From contig NZ_PVBN01000007.1 in assembly GCF_002968635.1 (NCBI RefSeq), positions 1 through 64,000 of the forward strand: a stretch of 64,000 nt of DNA, in the 5' to 3' direction. Of the stretch, positions 24,039 through 32,461 are shown piece by piece (within the stretch, counting starts at the first letter, position 1; each line of letters starts with the position of its first letter). A model generated the notes under the pieces. The model ran no database searches and was not told the origin of the DNA. It worked only from the letters and a program-made list of their open reading frames with translations. A program made the position numbers and the translations under genes. The stretch is from Neorhizobium alkalisoli. GTDB lineage: Bacteria; Pseudomonadota; Alphaproteobacteria; Rhizobiales; Rhizobiaceae.

Positions 24039-25145
24039 TCATATTGGAAGCGATCCTTGAGGAACCCCGCTGTCGTCCCCCTTCCGCTTGCCAAGAACAT
24101 CGCCGGTTCCCAGAATTTCCGAGCGTCGGACACCGCCATAATCGCTCAGTAGGCCAATGACTACCTTTGCTTCAACGGCAAGTTCTGAAGGCTTGGCAAG
24201 TTTCTTGGCGAATGCTGCATCCTCTAGCGCCTGAGCGGCCTTGAAAAGTTCTTGACCAGAATTCGCCTTTGAGAAGAACTCCACAAGCCCTTCAACTGGC
24301 AATTCCGCAGCAGCCTTTTCAAATCCGCTTCGAATTTTTGCAGCCGCTGCGCCGCTTTGATCTAGGAAATCAGTTGCGACGCTTTCCGCAAAATCAAGAT
24401 AGCGCCTTGCTGCAGCATCGTCACTTTGCCCGAAGATCATCCCGGAGCGAAAATGCTCCTTTCGTGCATCGTGGTCGGCGAGAACGAGTTCTCTCCCGAG
24501 GAAATCCGCCGCGATCGAGACCAGAGCGCAGGTGAAATAGAATGCCCGCGTTATCGGTCCCGTGACCAGCCGTTCGCGGTCGCGAGCCTCCTTCAAGAGT
24601 TTTACGGCATCATCCACCCAATGATTTAGGGCAGCAAAGTCAATTCCCCTGGAGACTTCAAGTCTCGCGGCTTCAACGAATACACCAACGTTGGATCTGT
24701 CGATCGTGGTTCCGCGCCATTCCCTGTCTACGACTTCAAACGGGAGGCGTTCTCCATCGTTCGAGTACCTTTTGACGATTGCATCGAATACCCCACTAGA
24801 AAGAACTTTTATCTGTAGCCGATTCGCGAATTTGTAGGCGGTATCACGGGCCCCCTGGGAAGCGATGACGGCATCATCTGCACCGACCGCAGCTTGCAAG
24901 CCTTTGAGCCACACCGCTCGCTCAAACGCCTTTCCCCGCTTCTTATTCTTGATATCGACGATGGTGATATGGCGGGAAAGTGGGCTAGATCGGGTGTACA
25001 CCCAAAGATCTATGTCCGTAACAGTCTCAGAACCCTCTTTAACCGGAACACCGCGCAGAACGAACGAACCAAGGCCCCTAAAATATTCGCGCAGAGCTTC
25101 CTCGGCAGCCCCACCCTTGTCCGTGCCGTCGTTAACTTTCGCCAT
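24039..25145 (-). CDS. Restriction-endonuclease-like protein
   Basis: The start ATG at 25145 shares a base with the stop of the upstream winged-helix gene (TGATG). The 368-residue protein has an N-terminal domain resembling the PD-(D/E)XK fold: acidic helix (AEEALREYF), then VTDIDLWV (Asp46), then TIVDIKNKKRG (Asp64-Ile-Lys66), then a helix. The remainder is helical. Asp in place of the usual Glu in the ExK position is a known variant. No partner methylase is intact nearby, although a methyltransferase remnant lies at 28.1 kb. The family is unassigned and the function inferred. Confidence 0.65.
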   Translation of the reverse strand: MAKVNDGTDKGGAAEEALREYFRGLGSFVLRGVPVKEGSETVTDIDLWVYTRSSPLSRHITIVDIKNKKRGKAFERAVWLKGLQAAVGADDAVIASQGARDTAYKFANRLQIKVLSSGVFDAIVKRYSNDGERLPFEVVDREWRGTTIDRSNVGVFVEAARLEVSRGIDFAALNHWVDDAVKLLKEARDRERLVTGPITRAFYFTCALVSIAADFLGRELVLADHDARKEHFRSGMIFGQSDDAAARRYLDFAESVATDFLDQSGAAAAKIRSGFEKAAAELPVEGLVEFFSKANSGQELFKAAQALEDAAFAKKLAKPSELAVEAKVVIGLLSDYGGVRRSEILGTGDVLGKRKGDDSGVPQGSLPI

Positions 25146-25470
25146 CAACGCTTCCTTAGAATGTTCAGTGACCTCGCGGCCGCAGCCTTCGCTTCGGGAA
25201 TATCTTTGCGGCGTTCTTCTGTACGCGCTGTTTCGGGCCCCGCAAAGTCCGTCTGTCGATTTCCTATCACAAGCTCGGCCGCGATCTTAGCCGCGTCTCC
25301 CCGGAGAACAAGTTCGCGCGCCATTTTGCCGACTTCCGGCTTTAGCAACGTCAATCTGTGGCCGTTCGACGACGAGGAAACCTGGACCACGCCCTTGCGC
25401 TCAAGGGCCGTGTAATCGCGTTTAATGGCGCTCGCCCATCCTTCTACATATCCCCGGTTGATGAAGCGAC
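25145..25470 (-). pseudogene. 5'-truncated winged-helix protein
   Basis: The frame reads [20 protein letters not shown], then ERKGVVQVSSSSNGHRLTLL, then ends in a basic tail at 25145. This has the recognition helix and wing of a winged-helix DNA-binding domain. The coding pattern continues upstream of the first possible start (GTG at 25390) up to about 25470, where it meets the end of a kup fragment in another frame. I infer that the first part of the gene was lost at this junction. A short product from the GTG could still be made. It was probably the regulator of the restriction-like gene it overlaps. Confidence 0.55.
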
Positions 25471-26219
25471 CCCCGCTCGATCGAGCTCTCCAGCGAATTG
25501 ATGAAGGTCTCGATCGGGATCTCGCTCTTGGCGATCTTTTCCTTGAGGTATTTCGAACCCTTGGTCCAAGTCCACATGATGAGCATGATGACGACGGCGA
25601 GTGCTACCGGCACCCAACCGCCGTCGTGTACTTTGACCAGGTTGGCCGCGAGGAAAACCGCTTCGATGACGAAGAGCGGCGCGAGCACGATGGCGGCGGT
25701 GAATACAGAATATCCCCAGACGGCGCGCAGGAACTGGAAGGCCATCAGCGTCGTGACGACCATGGCGCCGGTAACAGAGATACCATAGGCGGTTGCAAGC
25801 GACTCGGAATCTCCGAACGAGAAGATCAGCACGATGACGCCGATGAAGAGGATCATGTTGACCGCAGGCACGTAAATCTGGCCAGTATTCGTCTCCGACG
25901 TGAACCGGATCATCAGGCGCGGCAGGAAGCCGAGATGCACAGCCTGGCGGGCCAGCGAAAAGGCTCCTGTGATCACTGCCTGGCTGGCAATGATCGTTGC
26001 CATCGTGGCGAGGATGACCATCGGCAGCAACGCCCATTCCGGATAGAGGAGGTAGAAGGGGTTCTCAATGGCCGTCGGGTGGCTGAGAATAAGCGCGCCC
26101 TGGCCGAGGTAATTGAGGCCGAGAGCGGGGAATACCAGGATGAACCAGGCCACGCTGATCGGCTTTCGGCCGAAATGGCCGAGGTCTGCGTAGAGCGCTT
26201 CGGCGCCGGTCACCACCAC
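25422..26219 (-). pseudogene. kup: Internal fragment of a Kup potassium transporter
   Basis: The frame encodes a central-to-late part of a Kup/Trk-type K+ uptake protein: [20 protein letters not shown], then [16 protein letters not shown], and several membrane spans. Full-length Kup has about 630 residues, and only about 250 are present. On the 5' side homology stops at the conserved [12 protein letters not shown] and the upstream frame has a stop at 26232. On the 3' side it stops after [10 protein letters not shown], where it enters unrelated sequence. Broken at both ends, it is a remnant. Confidence 0.85.
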
Positions 26220-26425
26220 CGATTAGAGGTTCAAGGTCGGCGGCAGGGGAAATTCCACGTCTACATAATCATATAGACAACCACTTCAGGTTCCTTGGTC
26301 GACAAAATCGGACCAAAACGACAGCGGGTTGCTGAATGCCTGATATCTCGCCCTATTTGTGCAAAGCCGACAGACTGAATATTGGTTCGTTGGAGCCGGT
26401 TTAGGTGACAGGAAAAGGTATTGCG

Positions 26426-27994
26426 ATGACTGCTCGACCGCAACGATGGATGACGCGCGACTTCGTGTTCACGCCGCCGGCCGCGTTTCCCGATGTCGTC
26501 GCACGCCAACTCGAGCGCTTCGACTTGCGGCCCTACCCTCATGATACGGAGCTGCCGTCTCTGTTCGTGCTCGCACTCGACCTAGGTAAGCCGTGGGAGT
26601 TCGACGAGGCGTTCGCGCCGCTCGCGGCGGATCTCGTCGGGCAGAACGGTCCAGCCGAATGGTCCCTTGCAGCAGTGCAGGTGCTGGGGCGCGAAGGACG
26701 ATATGGAACGGGGACAGGATCGTCTGCGAAGGGAGAATCGATCGCCGCCGGCGTTGCGCTTGTCCGAGGTCGGGGTAACCGCGTCTGGGCATTCGGTTGG
26801 CGTTCAGCGTCTGGCGACCGGGAAACGGTCGAGAGGAATTACAACGTGCTCATGCAGAGTCTGCAAGCACGGGCAAATCGGATCAGCGAAACAACGCTTC
26901 GGCGACAATTTGAGGGTCAGGAGAAGAACCGCCGCGCGGTTATCGAGGCGATCGACGCCGGACAACGCGGCAGCGATGCAACGCCCGATCCGGCAGACGG
27001 TGTATGGGAACAACGCTTTGCGACGGCCCTGGGAGAAAGCGACCCATCGATGGTCGCGGGAATGTTTGCGACCGCAGTGGCCCTTGTGGAGGAGCCCTAT
27101 GGGGAAGAGGCGCCCGTTGGCGCCAGCCGCATCGGTGGCGGGCCCGATCTTCCGCCGAACATATGGCCGGGTAACGCCCGTGGAATGCGTCATCCGTTCC
27201 TGATGCAGATCAATCTTACCGAGATCACGGCCGCTTGCGGGCCGATGCGGCCTTTGCCGGACGAGGGGCTCTTGTCGTTCTTTGTCCACGACGATGCTCT
27301 GCTGCTCGATGTTGTCTATACGCCGCCTGGCGCGGCGCTTGTCCGCCATCCAATGACCGAAGCGATCGTCGAAGCTTCAGCCGCCGCGGTAGGGGTTGCC
27401 GGGGGTCTCGACCCAGCCGGGCAGCCGGGCTCTTTGCCGCACACGGAAGGAGACGTGGTCACGGCGGAGTTGATGGCTGACGGAACGCTGAAGTTCACGC
27501 ATACACCTGATCCGCTCTGGGCGGTGGGCGAACCCGGGCGCGCGTTCGAGGCCTTGTCGGACGAGCGTTGGGCAAGCACGGCATATGCGCGCCTGCGGTT
27601 CAAGCGAGCCCGATCGTTCGATGCCTCGGGTGCGGAGATGCGGATCGAAGAGACAGGTGTGGGTTCGCTCGATGAACTCTACGAAACCAATGAGGCGTTC
27701 CAGCGTGCCGTGGTTGGTCAGCATGCTGGTTCCGCAACACCTCAGATTCATCAAATGCTTGGTTACGCGACGATCCAAGGCAATCTCGACTGCCGTGAGG
27801 AAGCGGCGAGGCTGGCAGTGTCTGCAGGACACATCGATCTGGGCGACCCAGACGGTTGGATCGTCCTCGTCTGGCTACGCGCGGGCTCGGCGACTGGGCG
27901 TGAGTTTTGGGACGCCGACGATCTCTTCATCATGGCCCCCGCTGCGGATCTTGCCGGAAAGCGTTGGGACCGCTGCATCCTTCTGTCCGGATAG
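26426..27994 (+). CDS. DUF1963 (YwqG-like) protein
   Basis: The start ATG at 26426 follows AGGAAAAGG, and an in-frame GTG at 26405 is a less likely alternative. The 522-residue protein has a C-terminal DUF1963 domain from about residue 230 (SRIGGGPDLPPNIWP, then HPFLMQINLTEI, then GLLSFFV, and a late QIHQMLGYATIQGN). The N-terminal 200 residues are a helical extension that I do not recognise. DUF1963 proteins are cytoplasmic and of unknown function. It is flanked by gene debris on both sides, so it appears as a single intact gene in a scrambled segment. Confidence 0.8.
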   Translation: MTARPQRWMTRDFVFTPPAAFPDVVARQLERFDLRPYPHDTELPSLFVLALDLGKPWEFDEAFAPLAADLVGQNGPAEWSLAAVQVLGREGRYGTGTGSSAKGESIAAGVALVRGRGNRVWAFGWRSASGDRETVERNYNVLMQSLQARANRISETTLRRQFEGQEKNRRAVIEAIDAGQRGSDATPDPADGVWEQRFATALGESDPSMVAGMFATAVALVEEPYGEEAPVGASRIGGGPDLPPNIWPGNARGMRHPFLMQINLTEITAACGPMRPLPDEGLLSFFVHDDALLLDVVYTPPGAALVRHPMTEAIVEASAAAVGVAGGLDPAGQPGSLPHTEGDVVTAELMADGTLKFTHTPDPLWAVGEPGRAFEALSDERWASTAYARLRFKRARSFDASGAEMRIEETGVGSLDELYETNEAFQRAVVGQHAGSATPQIHQMLGYATIQGNLDCREEAARLAVSAGHIDLGDPDGWIVLVWLRAGSATGREFWDADDLFIMAPAADLAGKRWDRCILLSG

Positions 27995-28063
27995 GCCTTC
28001 CACTCGACACGAGAACGTCAGGGTCGATAACACGCGAGCCGGCTTCGCCGATGGCGCAATCGT

Positions 28064-28282
28064 CTGGACATCTTCTGGGATCCTAACGCCGCGCCGTACA
28101 CTGGAAAGTACGGCGCTGCCGGGAATAGCCAACTCAATTTGGGCAAGATGCGTGTCGCTGACTTCGTCGCCGGCACAGGCGCCCTCAACCTCCCACATGT
28201 TCTTCGCGATACTGCTGCCGACGGCCGAGGTGATGGCGCTCGCTGCTACGTCGTCCCTTCATACGAGCTTTGCCTTGACTAG
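28064..28282 (+). pseudogene. Remnant of a SAM-dependent (N6-adenine-type) methyltransferase
   Basis: In one frame the sequence reads LDIFWDPNAAPYTGKYGAAG, then LGKMRVADFVAGTGALNLPH, and then meets a TAG stop at 28280. The VADFVAGTGAL segment resembles SAM-binding motif I (DP.CGTG.L) of type I or type III-like DNA methyltransferases. No start, catalytic NPPY/DPPY motif or continuation is found. I read it as decayed coding sequence. The identification is by eye and tentative. Confidence 0.35.
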
Positions 28283-28413
28283 GCCCTGAATGGCCTCGCC
28301 GAGAATAATGGCCTAATCCTCGAATTTGACGCCGGCGCACAGCGATTGCGAAAGCCCAGCGATGTTCTCACGCTCGGGCGGTTAAGGACGACAATAACGG
28401 GTCCTCGCTGCAG

Positions 28414-29211
28414 CTACTCCGCGGCTTCAACGAAGCGGTGACGCTCGTAGAGGAATTTGAGGACGGCCTCGCGGCACTTGAGATATGTGCGGTCGGAGGC
28501 GAGTTCGATGCGGTTGCGGGGGCGATCGATCTGGACGTCCAGCACTTCGCCGATCTGGGCCGACGGTCCGTTGGTCATCATGACGATGCGATCGGAAAGC
28601 AGCACCGCCTCGTCGACGTCATGGGTGATCATCACCATCGTGTTGCCGAGCCGGCTGTGGATTTCCATCACCGCATCCTGCAGATGCGCACGGGTCAGCG
28701 CGTCCAGTGCGCCGAAGGGCTCGTCGAGCAGCAGGATCTTCGGCTCCATTGCGAGAGCCCGGGCGATGCCGACGCGCTGCTTCATGCCGCCGGAGATTTC
28801 CGAAGGCCGCTTGTCCTTGGCATGCGCCATCTGGACGAGGTCCAGATTGGCCATCACCCATTCGTGGCGCTCGGCCTTGCTTTTCGTCCGGCTGAAGACC
28901 TTGGCGACGGCGAGATTGACGTTTTCATAGACGGTCAGCCAAGGCAGCAAGGAATGGTTCTGGAAGACAACGGCACGTTCCGGGCCGGGTGCATTGACCT
29001 CGCGATTTTCGAGCAGGACCGCGCCGGACGAAACCGGCGTCAACCCGGCGACGAGGTTCAGCAGGGTAGATTTGCCGCAACCCGAATGACCGATGATGGA
29101 GACGAATTCACCCTTGCAAATCGTCAGGTTGATGTCCTTCAGCACTTCGGCGCGCACGCCACCGCGGTCGAAATACTTGTCGATATGATCGAGCTTCAGA
29201 TAGGCGTTCAT
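28414..29211 (-). CDS. nrtC: Nitrate/nitrite ABC transporter ATP-binding protein
   Basis: The 265-residue ATPase energises nitrate uptake with the permease and binding protein encoded upstream. Walker A is GHSGCGKST, the signature is SGGMKQR, Walker B is ILLLDEPFGALD, and the switch is MITHDVDEA. The start at 29211 follows the stop of nrtB by 11 nt. It belongs to the NrtD/TauB-like branch with a single ATPase domain and no fused binding domain. Gene naming (nrtC, nrtD or nasD) varies between species, but the function follows from the operon. Confidence 0.88.
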   Translation of the reverse strand: MNAYLKLDHIDKYFDRGGVRAEVLKDINLTICKGEFVSIIGHSGCGKSTLLNLVAGLTPVSSGAVLLENREVNAPGPERAVVFQNHSLLPWLTVYENVNLAVAKVFSRTKSKAERHEWVMANLDLVQMAHAKDKRPSEISGGMKQRVGIARALAMEPKILLLDEPFGALDALTRAHLQDAVMEIHSRLGNTMVMITHDVDEAVLLSDRIVMMTNGPSAQIGEVLDVQIDRPRNRIELASDRTYLKCREAVLKFLYERHRFVEAAE

Positions 29212-29221
29212 GGTCCGCTCC

Positions 29222-30115
29222 TCAGTTTGCCGAAGCGCCGCGGGTGATGATCTTGCCGAGCGCGGAAACCACCTTGTCGAGGGCAAAGCCGACGACGCCG
29301 ATATAAGCGAGCGCGACGATGATGTCAGGCAGCCGCGACGAGTTCCACGCATCCCAGATGAAGAAACCGATGCCGACGCCGCCGGTCAGCATTTCCGCCG
29401 CAACGATCGCCAACCAGGAAAGGCCGACACCGATGCGCAGGCCGGTAAAGATGTAAGGGGCTGCGGACGGCAGCATGATCTTGAAGAAGAATTCGAACTG
29501 GTTAAGACGCAGCACCTGAGCGACGTTGCGATAGTCCTGCGGGATATTGCGCACGCCGACGGCTGTGTTGATGATGACAGGCCAGATCGAGGTGATGAAG
29601 ATCACGAAGATCGCCGACGGGTTCGAATCCTGGAAGGCTGCGAGCGATAGCGGCAGCCAGGCAAGCGGCGGCACGGTGCGCAGAACCTGGAAGATCGGAT
29701 CGAGGCCGCGCATGGCCCAGACGGACTGGCCGATGATCGCGCCGACGATGACACCGGCGACTGCAGCAAGCCCGAAGCCGTAGGCGACGCGCTGCAGCGA
29801 TACCAGGACACGCCAGCCAAGTCCGATATCCTGAGAGCCATAGTTGAAGAAGGGGTAGGCGATCAGGTCATAGCTTTCCTGCCAGACCTGATGTGGCGAT
29901 GGCAGCGACGCCTGCGGCGACGAACAGAGGACCTGCCAGACGAGCAGGATCAGCGCCAATACGACGACCGGCGGGACAACGTTCCGCAAGGCGGACGCGC
30001 CCAGCCGGCGGAAATCGATCTTGGCGACCTGCCTGCCGGAAAAGGGAACGACTTTCCCCGCCGGTTTGGCGGAGGCGGTCGTGGAGAATTTTTCTTTTTT
30101 TGCCAGGGCGGACAT
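29222..30115 (-). CDS. nrtB: Nitrate ABC transporter permease
   Basis: The 297-residue inner-membrane permease has six or so membrane helices and the binding-protein-dependent transport signature near residues 195-225 (QVLRLNQFEFFFKIMLPSAA), where it contacts the ATPase. The sequence TAVGVRNIPQDY is typical of NrtB. The N-terminal 30 residues are cytoplasmic and basic. It lies between nrtA and the ATPase gene on one leftward transcript. The substrate is inferred from NrtA. Confidence 0.88.
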   Translation of the reverse strand: MSALAKKEKFSTTASAKPAGKVVPFSGRQVAKIDFRRLGASALRNVVPPVVVLALILLVWQVLCSSPQASLPSPHQVWQESYDLIAYPFFNYGSQDIGLGWRVLVSLQRVAYGFGLAAVAGVIVGAIIGQSVWAMRGLDPIFQVLRTVPPLAWLPLSLAAFQDSNPSAIFVIFITSIWPVIINTAVGVRNIPQDYRNVAQVLRLNQFEFFFKIMLPSAAPYIFTGLRIGVGLSWLAIVAAEMLTGGVGIGFFIWDAWNSSRLPDIIVALAYIGVVGFALDKVVSALGKIITRGASAN

Positions 30116-30140
30116 CAGCGCTCCTCACGTGAATAAAAAG

Positions 30141-30163
30141 CCGGCGCGCCCGTCACGCGCCGG
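30141..30163 (-). terminator. Intercistronic hairpin between nrtA and nrtB
   Basis: The arms ccggcgcg and cgcgccgg pair across a 7-nt loop in the 58-nt gap after nrtA. No T-run follows in the direction of transcription. It is more likely an RNA-stabilising hairpin that raises nrtA (binding protein) levels over nrtB and the ATPase than a full terminator. Confidence 0.55.
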
Positions 30164-30173
30164 AGGCGGGGGT

Positions 30174-31487
30174 TCAGGACGCAGCCTTGATCGAAAGGCT
30201 GTCGAGATAGGCCGAGGGGTTTTCCGGGTCGAAGACCTTGCCGTCGAAGAAGGTTTCCTTGCCACGGGATGACGAGGCGGGAATGTCTGCAGCCGCGACG
30301 CCGAGCTCCTTGGCGGCGAGGCGCCAGATATCTTCGCGGTTCACCTGGTTTACCAGTGCCTTGATATCGGTGTCGGCAGGAAGATTGCCCCAGCGGATAT
30401 TCTCGGCCATGAACCACGTGTCATGGCTCTTGAACGGGTAGGAGGCGCCGTCCTTCCAGAATTTCATGTAAAGATCGGTGCCTTTGGCCTCGCGGCCGTT
30501 GCCGTAGTTGATGTCGCCCTTGAGGCGGCCAAGAACATCCTTTGCAGGAACGTTGAACCACTGGCGCTTGCCGAGGATCTCGGCCATTTCCGCCTTGTTG
30601 TCCATGCTGTCGCACCATGCTTGAGCTTCCATGACGGCCATCAACAGCGCCTTGGCGGCATTGGGGTTCTTTTCGATCCAGTCGGCGCGAAGGCCGAGCG
30701 CCTTTTCGGGGTGACCCTTCCAGAGTTCACCGGTGGTGGCGGCCGTGAACCCGATCCCCTGGTTGACGAGCTGCTCGTTCCACGGCTCGCCTACACAGAA
30801 GACGTCCATGTTGCCGACCTTCATGTTGGCCACCATCTGCGGCGGCGGCACGACGATCGTGGATATATCCTTGTTCGGGTCGATGCCGCCGGCGGCGAGC
30901 CAGTAACGGATCCAAAGGTCGTGGGTGCCGCCCGGGAAGGTCATGGCAGCCTTGATTTCCTTGCCCTCGGCCTTCTTCTTTTCAAAGGCGGCCTTCAGCT
31001 TCGAGGCGTCGAGCTGGACGCCGGTATCGGCATATTCCTTGGCGACCGAAATGCCCTGGCTGTCGAGGTTGAGGCGGGCAAGGATCGCCATCGGCACGGG
31101 CTTGTTGTTCTGCGTCACTTTGCCGGTGTGCATGAGATAGGGAAGCGGCGAGAGGATATGGGCGCCATCGATGCCGTTCGCCGCGCCGCCGAGAACGAGG
31201 TTGTCGCGGGTCGCGCCCCAGGAGGCCTGCTTGGCCACATCCGCATCGGGAAGGCCGTATTTTGCGAACAGCCCCTTTTCCTTGGCAATGACGAGAGGCG
31301 CGGCATCGGTCAGCGCGATGAAACCGAGCTTGACACCGGTTACTTCCGGGCCAGCGGCCGCGGCGAAGGCACCGGAAGGAAAGGCAGTCTTGACTGCGCC
31401 GATGAGGGCTGCAGTGGCAGTTGTCTTGAGCATGCTGCGGCGTGTGATGCCGTTGGTCAAAATCCCAGTCATCGAAATCTTTGTCAT
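30174..31487 (-). CDS. nrtA: Periplasmic nitrate-binding protein, Tat-exported
   Basis: The 437-residue protein starts at 31487 after GGGAA and carries a twin-arginine signal (ITRRSMLKTTATAALIG), so it is probably exported folded by Tat. The mature part matches NrtA/SsuA-type nitrate-binding proteins (VTGVKLGFIALTDAAPLVIA, ATRDNLVLGG, GTHDLWIRYWLAAGGI, VGEPWNEQLV). It would deliver nitrate to the NrtB permease. It is the first gene of nrtABC. The upstream gap is long and could hold the promoter and nitrogen-control sites, but no consensus was recognised with confidence. Confidence 0.9.
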   Translation of the reverse strand: MTKISMTGILTNGITRRSMLKTTATAALIGAVKTAFPSGAFAAAAGPEVTGVKLGFIALTDAAPLVIAKEKGLFAKYGLPDADVAKQASWGATRDNLVLGGAANGIDGAHILSPLPYLMHTGKVTQNNKPVPMAILARLNLDSQGISVAKEYADTGVQLDASKLKAAFEKKKAEGKEIKAAMTFPGGTHDLWIRYWLAAGGIDPNKDISTIVVPPPQMVANMKVGNMDVFCVGEPWNEQLVNQGIGFTAATTGELWKGHPEKALGLRADWIEKNPNAAKALLMAVMEAQAWCDSMDNKAEMAEILGKRQWFNVPAKDVLGRLKGDINYGNGREAKGTDLYMKFWKDGASYPFKSHDTWFMAENIRWGNLPADTDIKALVNQVNREDIWRLAAKELGVAAADIPASSSRGKETFFDGKVFDPENPSAYLDSLSIKAAS

Positions 31488-32126
31488 TCGCAGGTTCCCT
31501 CTGCTGGCCGGATTTGGGACAAAAAAACGCCGCTCGGAAATTGCGTCCATGGGAGGGGAGGATCCCGGACAGCAAAGACCTTACGACGTCGGTGTCTTGT
31601 TAAGCGCTTATGCCGCGCCTATCTGCGCCGATCGCCATTGACCGGTGCAAATTAAGCGACGCAAGGGCCGTGCCAGTTTTCAACGGCATGGTAACGATAT
31701 GAAATAAAAGGAGAAATACGTTATTTTCAAAACGCTTATTTTTAAGGCATTTGTATGAATCGCTGATATTTTGGGCGTTGAGTGCTGTGGTCGCATTCAT
31801 GAAAGCGCTCAATTTGTGCAGTGCATTAGGAAAACCTGCCTGCATCCCCGTCAATCCGACCGCCACGAGAGCGTCAAGCGCCTCACGGATGATTGGCCAG
31901 GGTCCTCGAGGCGACACTTTTCGCCGCAGCTCACGAAGCGCAGGCGATTTCGAGTCCTCGATAGACCGGTCGGAGGACGCATTGAGCGAATTGCCAACCC
32001 AGAAGGATGCCATTCCGCTGTTCGTGAAGTCTGCGATGGCTGTGGTCGGGGCTGGCGGGAAGAGGGTCAGCGAACTGTTGGCCTCGCATCGCAATCGCAG
32101 CGCCGTGGAGCCGCTAACGCACCAGC
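31488..32126. other. Intergenic region upstream of nrtA, no confident gene
   Basis: This 640-bp stretch has open frames on both strands (one leftward frame from 32094 to 31600), but none shows a ribosome site or a recognisable domain. AT-rich runs near 31700-31770 (tttaaggcatttg, ttattttcaaaacgc) probably belong to the nrtA promoter. The rest looks like degraded sequence. Confidence 0.4.
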
Positions 32127-32149
32127 TTCAAATCCTGCCCCCGCAACCA
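32127..32149 (+). repeat. Second copy of the initiator tRNA-Met 3' end (23 nt); attachment-site-like
   Basis: The 23 nt (ttcaaatcctgcccccgcaa plus cca) are identical to 23662-23684: T-loop, the second T-stem strand and the acceptor 3' strand with CCA. The preceding bases differ. With a terminator 22 nt downstream it has the layout of a tRNA 3' end. It is a direct repeat, 8.47 kb from the first copy, and suggests a second, tandem or older, integration at the same tRNA. Confidence 0.75.
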
Positions 32150-32171
32150 AACAAATCTCTAAGGCAATCAC

Positions 32172-32194
32172 AAAAGCCCCCAACGGGGCTTTTT
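32172..32194 (+). terminator. Terminator after the second tRNA 3' fragment
   Basis: The stem aaaagcccc (32172-32180) pairs with ggggctttt (32185-32193) over a 4-nt loop and ends in a T-run. Its position matches that of the terminator after the first tRNA fragment. Both are followed by TTTTGCGTTT. Confidence 0.8.
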
Positions 32195-32461
32195 GCGTTT
32201 CTGGCATCCCAGAACGTACCACTGCGTATCCCAGGTGCAGGGCGAACTGCTGGATCGCGGACGAGACGGTCCAAGAGCTTGCCAAGAGCAATAAACACGA
32301 TATTCATAGTCATGTTATTATGGGCGCTCGAGCCGACCATTCAGTTGATGGATTGCAGCGTCGGGCGCTGCAGAGAGAAATCGCTGTCGAGAAGGGTTTC
32401 TTCGCGATGTTTCGTCCGCAGGCAGCGATATTATTATGCCGGCTAAGAGTGGATCTAGAAA

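Noticed and set aside
27995..28413. A single intact gene between DUF1963 and nrtC
   Set aside because: No frame is open over the whole interval with a start. Only the methyltransferase-like fragment could be supported.
31600..32094. Leftward frame of 164 codons upstream of nrtA
   Set aside because: No ribosome site, no recognisable domain, and the end of the frame reads through the AT-rich promoter region.
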